Below, one piece after another: positions 57,901-61,548 of a DNA stretch of 61,548 bases. Source of the stretch: a virus. The notes under the pieces are model-generated. The model saw only the letters and a list, made by a program, of their open reading frames with translations. It did not search any database and was not told the origin of the DNA. The stretch lies in IMG/VR virus record IMGVR_UViG_3300009553_000025, positions 1-61,548 of that record, one strand, 5' to 3'. Numbering within the stretch: position 1 is the stretch's first letter; the number at the start of each line of letters is the position of its first letter. A program made the translations under genes and the position numbers.

Positions 57901-58521
57901 GAGAAAGAACTTCCTGTCTTTACTATTGCCCACATTAAAACATCCGAAACTGTAATTCCTCCTTATACCCTTTCGTCATATCTCACTACTTTAGGGGTGG
58001 CATATTCAGTTAACCGGATGGGCCGCGATGTTATCTATATGACATCTTCTACTCCCGATAACAACGCGTATGTTTACGAGCGAGACCGTGGCTGGGGATT
58101 CCTCAATCATGCTATTGATTCGTATTTCACAACTACTTATAACTTCCTAGATAATCCATTCCAAAAAGCTAAGTTGGCCAAAGTGCGTTTGCACGGATTG
58201 TCCAGAGGACTAGGTACACTTACCCTTTCCGTATCCGCTGATTATCTAACCACAGATTTTACGTCTGGTGATCTATTCGGCCATACTCTAGCTAATTCTT
58301 CTCCACAAGATATCTCTTTACCTAGGGATGGTGGAAATGTGGTTATTGGAACAACGGGCGATATCACGAATGATTATCGGCCGTATACTAATCTAACAAA
58401 CATGGCAAAAGAAGGCAGTAATCTAGCTTTCCAAATTCTTTCTGAGCCAGCTACTATCGAGCCTCCACACATCTGTCAAGGCTTCATGCTACAAATCACA
58501 ACTAACAAAGCGGACGTATAA
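54952..58521 (+). CDS. large tail protein, nozzle-like (1189 aa)
   Basis: GTG start, whose surrounding bases AATCGTGGCAACAGATA are also found at 50035-50051. MATDNLYTPEVLTLEGGLDF at the N-terminus and a C-terminal half with YTIVDAGRPIYCTYRG, LEKPRHVATHNEHLVLAYQS and WSQNILSPHEGAIEY recall the beta-propeller nozzle proteins (T7 gp12 or P22 gp10 type). A long Ser/Thr/Gly-rich insertion fills the middle. Probably forms the tail tip through which DNA passes. Confidence 0.75.
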   Translation: MATDNLYTPEVLTLEGGLDFVTPRTQAAPGALLDCLNYEVADRLGYKRIDGIDWYDGRPNASLAYESLYKGLWENGVVGHLPTVGTFLYLTTSSSSAGSFGAPSDTFAYVTAITAVSTTSEEVEFVVFNTDIFYKVVRDPTLVIRSSASPTGSGNLTGVTNQWLYDGDTLVSQRVADAVTAYQSIMNNTSACPLTGNGAANLVPGLNYYKNNLYAIQDIAYFYFDTGSLTDTIINSLLPNDKLHYSTYDFLVRDVEILSGSWADGNATGIVYVSFLGTNDGGGFVAGGVQGTAWAALAAIPDLSNMSVIRGGGPTTIANALRINSALTNGTVAISTTNPVKYASLLKANTITDLEFIDNAEDNVGWQEVELGYMFQFGAATTNSSTTGAPTQPVRTTSPVAAQVTSTLTTEGFAPAGTGNVTDSRSILTFSHTASAITIASMITAASSNHRPYGGNGNAATDPAQCLTQLVTGAVNEATYGAVAIFGATGGVTYNNSEEYVLKNFTFPEVPDDAIILGITVDVGGYSMPTGGYGGTTYSSQIAVRLQTDSPSSSSLTPQISTPKNSVISGSSVTPAVLDKVTNLGIANCVHFVIGGASDTWGLTSLTPALLSTLQVRLSTTVYNNHGAGVAAAGITGVRVTVYYTKSSSVFYFNNGIDDVVGTITNTYVDNGQVWTDGSTGTMQVIDVKPYSTATRNRIQSGDTIYILPGGSGTVGQKAVATVSNDMYFAGLPSSAVLNQNSSRYEFVNANFYANADWEAMYGVSGAGPAFSYDAFYFHYIFTGTPAALEKPRHVATHNEHLVLAYQSGSFIASAAGSPEDFSGLDGATEFSTGDYITGLLKLDGTTLGVFCKNSIWGISGTDSTTWSQNILSPHEGAIEYTIVDAGRPIYCTYRGISTFVPSAGYGNFTAGRLSANITPWLLPRLTGDVQSLDVSSIVLSGKGRPPNAAVSSSPICAYPVKSKNQYRVVFRDGYELILTMAGEKELPVFTIAHIKTSETVIPPYTLSSYLTTLGVAYSVNRMGRDVIYMTSSTPDNNAYVYERDRGWGFLNHAIDSYFTTTYNFLDNPFQKAKLAKVRLHGLSRGLGTLTLSVSADYLTTDFTSGDLFGHTLANSSPQDISLPRDGGNVVIGTTGDITNDYRPYTNLTNMAKEGSNLAFQILSEPATIEPPHICQGFMLQITTNKADV

Positions 58522-58524
58522 CTT

Positions 58525-58578
58525 ATGAGCACGAACTTAATGAGTGCGATGCTCAACTCCCAACAACAGGATTCTTGA
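58525..58578 (+). CDS. mini-ORF, copy 1 (17 aa)
   Basis: MSTNLMSAMLNSQQQDS in the gap between the nozzle-like gene and the 58582 gene. A second copy with the same start lies at 59092-59163. Its stop is three bases before the next ATG, so it may serve coupling or be a real peptide. Confidence 0.5.
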   Translation: MSTNLMSAMLNSQQQDS

Positions 58579-58581
58579 GCT

Positions 58582-59088
58582 ATGGTCAATATCGGTCAAA
58601 CTTCACCGGGACTGGTCATCCCACAAATTAGTTCAGCTCCGACCAGTATTGGCACTCCCCAGTATGTGCAAAGCGCACAAGATGGTAGAGGCAAGCAGGG
58701 CCAATCTTTCTCGCCACCTCAAGGCCCTATCGGCATGCCCATGTACAACGGACAGAGCTATCCGTACTTCGGAGTGATGCAAGGCAACCAAGGCAACGGA
58801 ATTCCGCAGCCCCCTAGCCAGCCGCCTATGTCATATCCGGGCAACACTGGGCCTCAAGTCGTACCACAACAGCAACAGTTAGCTTCCCAGCTCCAGTCAC
58901 ATCTGCCGCAGTTCAATCAAGGCGGTGGCCCGGGAATGCCTCCTCCGACTAATGTAGCGCAACCAGTTCCGCCCCCAATGGCCAATCCGTATGGCGGTCA
59001 TCGCGGCTTTATAGGTGATACTGGTTACACACGCGGTGGTTGGGATTTAGGCAACAGTCGCATGCCGGGCCGCACGTACGCGAGATAA
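58582..59088 (+). CDS. Pro/Gln/Gly-rich low-complexity virion protein (168 aa)
   Basis: MVNIGQTSPGLVIPQISSAP, PPSQPPMSYPGNTG and a Gln stretch, then a basic Gly/Arg/Tyr tail ending RMPGRTYAR. Disordered; similar in style to the 5994-6668 protein. Flanked on both sides by the duplicated mini-ORFs. Confidence 0.7.
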   Translation: MVNIGQTSPGLVIPQISSAPTSIGTPQYVQSAQDGRGKQGQSFSPPQGPIGMPMYNGQSYPYFGVMQGNQGNGIPQPPSQPPMSYPGNTGPQVVPQQQQLASQLQSHLPQFNQGGGPGMPPPTNVAQPVPPPMANPYGGHRGFIGDTGYTRGGWDLGNSRMPGRTYAR

Positions 59089-59091
59089 TCT

Positions 59092-59163
59092 ATGAGCACG
59101 AATAACATGAGTGCGATGCTCAGCGCTCAACAACAAAAAAGGTTATTGAGCTATGACAACTAA
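59092..59163 (+). CDS. mini-ORF, copy 2 (23 aa)
   Basis: MSTNNMSAMLSAQQQKRLLS, then YDN and stop. It matches copy 1 in MSTN-MSAML--QQQ and also in DNA (ATGAGCACGAA, TGAGTGCGATGCTCA). It overlaps the following gene start by 11 bases. The repeat and its position before two virion genes argue against chance. Confidence 0.5.
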   Translation: MSTNNMSAMLSAQQQKRLLSYDN

Positions 59164-60124
59164 CACTGGACCTACTCCCGGTACCTACGGTACCCCTACT
59201 AGCACTATTCCAAGTGCTACGTATACGGGTGATCCCGGCCCGATGCCGGGCTATCCGACAGTGCCTTACTGGGGCGGAAGCAATAATGGTACGTACGGCG
59301 GTGGCGGTTCTTCTGGCGGTAGCACAGGCTTGCTAAGCTCCAGTGGCGGCCAGCAACCTGGCGGTAATAATTACCCTGCTGGTATCTACGGTGTAGGAGC
59401 TAACGGCTCAGGTACAGCTGTGGGAACTCTCCAGCCAGAAGACTTGACTAGCGAGTGGTTGAATAAGATCAATGATCCGACCAATCCCTACATCCACCAA
59501 GCTATGCAGCGTGCGGGCCAACAGGCCAATTCACGCGGCTTAGTCAATAGTTCCATTGCTGCGGGTAATGCCCAAGGTGCTGCTATCCAAGCTTCGCTAC
59601 CGATTGCCCAATCTAATGCACAAGCTGCTCTTGGGTTGCAGACGACTAACTTGGACAATCTTGCCAAGATTCGTCAAGCTAACATGGCAGCTAAAGCCCA
59701 AACCATGTCGGCAGGTATTGCGGCGCAAGCTTCGATGTTCGGTTCTCGTGCAGGCATGTACGACACGCAAGCTAACAATGCCGGTGCCTTGCTTCGTCAG
59801 ACCGATCTTCTCGCCTATCAAGGCCAACAGGCTGACTTGAACTATCAGCGTTCTCTAGGACTCCAGAATAACGAAGGTCAGATTGGCATGTACAACAGCA
59901 TGTTCAATCTAGGCGGGAATCTGTTGATGCAGCAAGGCCAGTTCACGAACCAGCTCGGTATTGCGGCTTTGAGTGATCCGGCAATTCTCGGCGATCCCAA
60001 TGCTTTGATGGGATTCAATAACCTAATCAATGGCACGTCTCAGAGCTATGTAGATAGTTTGTTCAATAGCATCTTTGGCTCGTTCCAGATGCCTACTAGC
60101 CCGAATAGTGGCGGCGGAGGTTAA
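59153..60124 (+). CDS. virion protein with Gly-rich N-terminus and helical core (323 aa)
   Basis: MTTNTGPTPGTYGTPTSTIP and a Gly/Ser-rich first third, then a helical part rich in Ala/Gln/Asn (NSRGLVNSSIAAGNAQGAAI, ALGLQTTNLDNLAKIRQANM). Such helical Ala/Gln segments occur in internal virion proteins that leave the capsid with the DNA. ATG within the mini-ORF copy 2. No family recognised. Confidence 0.7.
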   Translation: MTTNTGPTPGTYGTPTSTIPSATYTGDPGPMPGYPTVPYWGGSNNGTYGGGGSSGGSTGLLSSSGGQQPGGNNYPAGIYGVGANGSGTAVGTLQPEDLTSEWLNKINDPTNPYIHQAMQRAGQQANSRGLVNSSIAAGNAQGAAIQASLPIAQSNAQAALGLQTTNLDNLAKIRQANMAAKAQTMSAGIAAQASMFGSRAGMYDTQANNAGALLRQTDLLAYQGQQADLNYQRSLGLQNNEGQIGMYNSMFNLGGNLLMQQGQFTNQLGIAALSDPAILGDPNALMGFNNLINGTSQSYVDSLFNSIFGSFQMPTSPNSGGGG

Positions 60125-60129
60125 TCCAA

Positions 60130-61089
60130 ATGTCTGATAACTCTAATAGCCAGATCATTGAAGATAGCCCACTACTGACCTCTAGCGTTCAGAACGAGCT
60201 TCAGCAAGATACCCAAGAGCAGTTGCAAGCTGAGTATGGCTCAGGTTCTGGGTATTATGTTCCGGACTACAACGGCAATTCTTGGGATTCAGCTACACAG
60301 TATAGTCCATATCAAGGCGGCCTGCAAGTTCAGAATATTTCTCCGTCTGATAGTGGGGCTAATACGTCCATGTCCGGCCTTTCCGCAGCTAGCGGTGCAA
60401 TGGGGGGCACTTGGGGAGCGGTGGGAAACGGTGTAGGTGCCGTTGCGGGGGCATACGAAAATGCCTCTACTGATAGTGGCAGCAGTGTTCTAAGTGGTGC
60501 AGCTTCTGGCGCAGCCGCTGGTGCGGCGTTCGGTCCGTGGGGCATGGCTATTGGTGCAGTGGTTGGCGGTATTGCCGGATTCTTCGGCTCTAAGTCCAAG
60601 AAGAAACAAGCGAAGAAAGCGTTCGAGAATCAGATGGAGCTGGCTACAGCTGGCCCACGCCAAGCTCAGGCTAACTACCTCCAGAAAGAAGGTCTGCTAC
60701 AAACGGCCATGAGCAACTACAAGGGCATTCAACCGTATCAACAAACTAATGCCTTGCTTGGCGGACATAAGTACACACCCAATCTGCCGTCTAATCCTAA
60801 TCTTCCAAACTTTAATGTAGCGCCTCCTGATATTGCGAAAGGCCAAACTAACACAACCTCCCCGCCGCTGGCTACTGTGAATGGCCAAGTACCTCAGCCT
60901 ACGGGCGGGCAGCCGGGATTAGTTGCCCCGCAGATGCCGTCGTACACGGGCCACAAAGCCCAAGATCAGGCAGCTGGTAATCAGTATGCCCAAGCCTATG
61001 CAGACTATCTTAAGAATAGCGATCAGGCCCTAAGAGACAACATGTTAAACAATTACAGCGGTATCCAAGGATATAACCAGTATGGCTAA
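60130..61089 (+). CDS. internal virion protein with glycine-zipper segment (319 aa)
   Basis: The N-terminal part is polar (Ser/Asn/Gln/Tyr). Residues about 115-155 form a Gly/Ala-rich hydrophobic stretch (SGAASGAAAGAAFGPWGMAI, GAVVGGIAGFFG) like a glycine-zipper that inserts in membranes. Then a basic KSKKKQAKKAF segment and a Gln/Pro-rich C-terminus. It could form part of the channel for DNA ejection. The next gene starts inside its last codons. Confidence 0.7.
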   Translation: MSDNSNSQIIEDSPLLTSSVQNELQQDTQEQLQAEYGSGSGYYVPDYNGNSWDSATQYSPYQGGLQVQNISPSDSGANTSMSGLSAASGAMGGTWGAVGNGVGAVAGAYENASTDSGSSVLSGAASGAAAGAAFGPWGMAIGAVVGGIAGFFGSKSKKKQAKKAFENQMELATAGPRQAQANYLQKEGLLQTAMSNYKGIQPYQQTNALLGGHKYTPNLPSNPNLPNFNVAPPDIAKGQTNTTSPPLATVNGQVPQPTGGQPGLVAPQMPSYTGHKAQDQAAGNQYAQAYADYLKNSDQALRDNMLNNYSGIQGYNQYG

Positions 61090-61548
61090 TAAGAAGCCGA
61101 AGACAGATCAAAGCGGTCGTAAGATGATCGATGCCCGTCACGCGCGTATCGACACGCAGATTGCTGCCGGTCTAGTTGTTACTATCCTGCTCTCTAAGGA
61201 AGGGGTTGCTGCGCTGCAGCAGATGCTCCAAGCGGCGAAAGACCCTGTGCAAGTCATTGCGCACGTTCTCTACGGAGCTATTGCTAAGGTCAAGCAGCAA
61301 TTACACGCACGCAAGATGAAGATCGATGAACGAGTTTGGATCGCACACGGCGGAGTCTTAGATCGCGTGATGGTCGAGATTATGATGTTCATTGGCACTG
61401 GGCTCAAGTTCCAACCAGCCACTAATCCACAGTTCGTTGCACAGGTCAAACAGACAGTTCTTCAGCTTATGGAGCAGGACGACAAGAATACTAAGGCTAT
61501 TAAATTGCTCAATGATAATGGTCTCCCCATTCCTGGACAGCCACAACA
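61082..61548 (+). CDS. helical virion-associated protein, runs off the right end
   Basis: MANKKPKTDQSGRKMIDARH, 155 codons visible, overlapping the upstream stop by eight bases. It is basic at first and then helical (IAAGLVVTILLSKEGVAALQ, MVEIMMFIGTGLKFQP), ending GLPIPGQPQ at the window end. The expected C-terminus is at bases 2-32 of the window. Could be a membrane-interacting internal virion protein; not recognised. Confidence 0.7.
   Translation, partial: MANKKPKTDQSGRKMIDARHARIDTQIAAGLVVTILLSKEGVAALQQMLQAAKDPVQVIAHVLYGAIAKVKQQLHARKMKIDERVWIAHGGVLDRVMVEIMMFIGTGLKFQPATNPQFVAQVKQTVLQLMEQDDKNTKAIKLLNDNGLPIPGQPQ

Noticed and set aside
1-61548. Reassignment of a stop codon in this phage
   Set aside because: All three stops end many well-defined genes at tight overlaps, so none is read as sense in general. 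Isolated in-frame stops are treated one by one.

Overview
This is most likely a nearly complete genome of a podovirus-like tailed phage of a proteobacterium. The virion genes run from terminase, portal, an N4-gp56-type major capsid protein and head-tail/nozzle-like proteins to large internal virion proteins and a tail fibre, with no tail tape measure, sheath or major tail tube. No single-subunit RNA polymerase, integrase, repressor or tRNA gene was recognised, so it looks lytic and dependent on host RNA polymerase. The host class is inferred from Shine-Dalgarno use and from an rrn-type boxA antitermination element. The last gene runs off the right end and its continuation is visible at bases 2-32, so the molecule probably closes into a circle, or is circularly permuted, at this junction.

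Layout: transcription diverges from a non-coding hub at about 39.5-41.2 kb and converges at about 9.1 kb. The leftward arm (39.5 to 9.1 kb, minus strand) is early/middle. It starts with a hairpin-boxA leader, a few small genes and two intrinsic terminators. It continues with a peptide/amide-modification cluster (26-36.7 kb: ATP-grasp, two amidoligase-like enzymes, a class II glutamine amidotransferase and a gamma-glutamylcyclotransferase-like protein). After that come primase, helicase, tiny membrane proteins, DNA polymerase, a phosphoesterase and an SSB. The arm ends with a B12-dependent ribonucleotide reductase interrupted by a group I intron, a flap/5'-exonuclease, T7-type endonuclease I and an RNase H-like exonuclease. 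Genes are packed with ATGA/TGATG overlaps.

The rightward arm (40.3 kb through the right end, continuing at 1-9.1 kb) is late. It holds an HNH-like ORF without a usual start, a structured leader, a GIY-YIG nuclease, a ClpP-like exported protein, a lipoprotein, T4-type lysozyme, small terminase and a large terminase split over two frames. Portal, scaffold-like protein, capsid, tail/nozzle proteins, internal virion proteins (one of 1672 aa with an HExxH motif), tail fibre, a one-TM protein and a class 3 lipase follow.

The main surprises are: (i) several genes whose only sensible start is AUU, AUC, AUA or CUG behind a good Shine-Dalgarno, clearest for the amidotransferase whose catalytic Cys must be residue 2; (ii) the amidoligase cluster; (iii) a group I intron with a LAGLIDADG endonuclease inserted in the codon of the ribonucleotide reductase catalytic cysteine; (iv) the rrn-like antitermination leader ahead of two terminators; (v) strings of small hairpins in untranslated leaders; (vi) frame breaks in terminase and in the 5'-exonuclease, which may be real recoding or sequence errors. 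All functions are assigned from motifs read by eye; no database search was possible.
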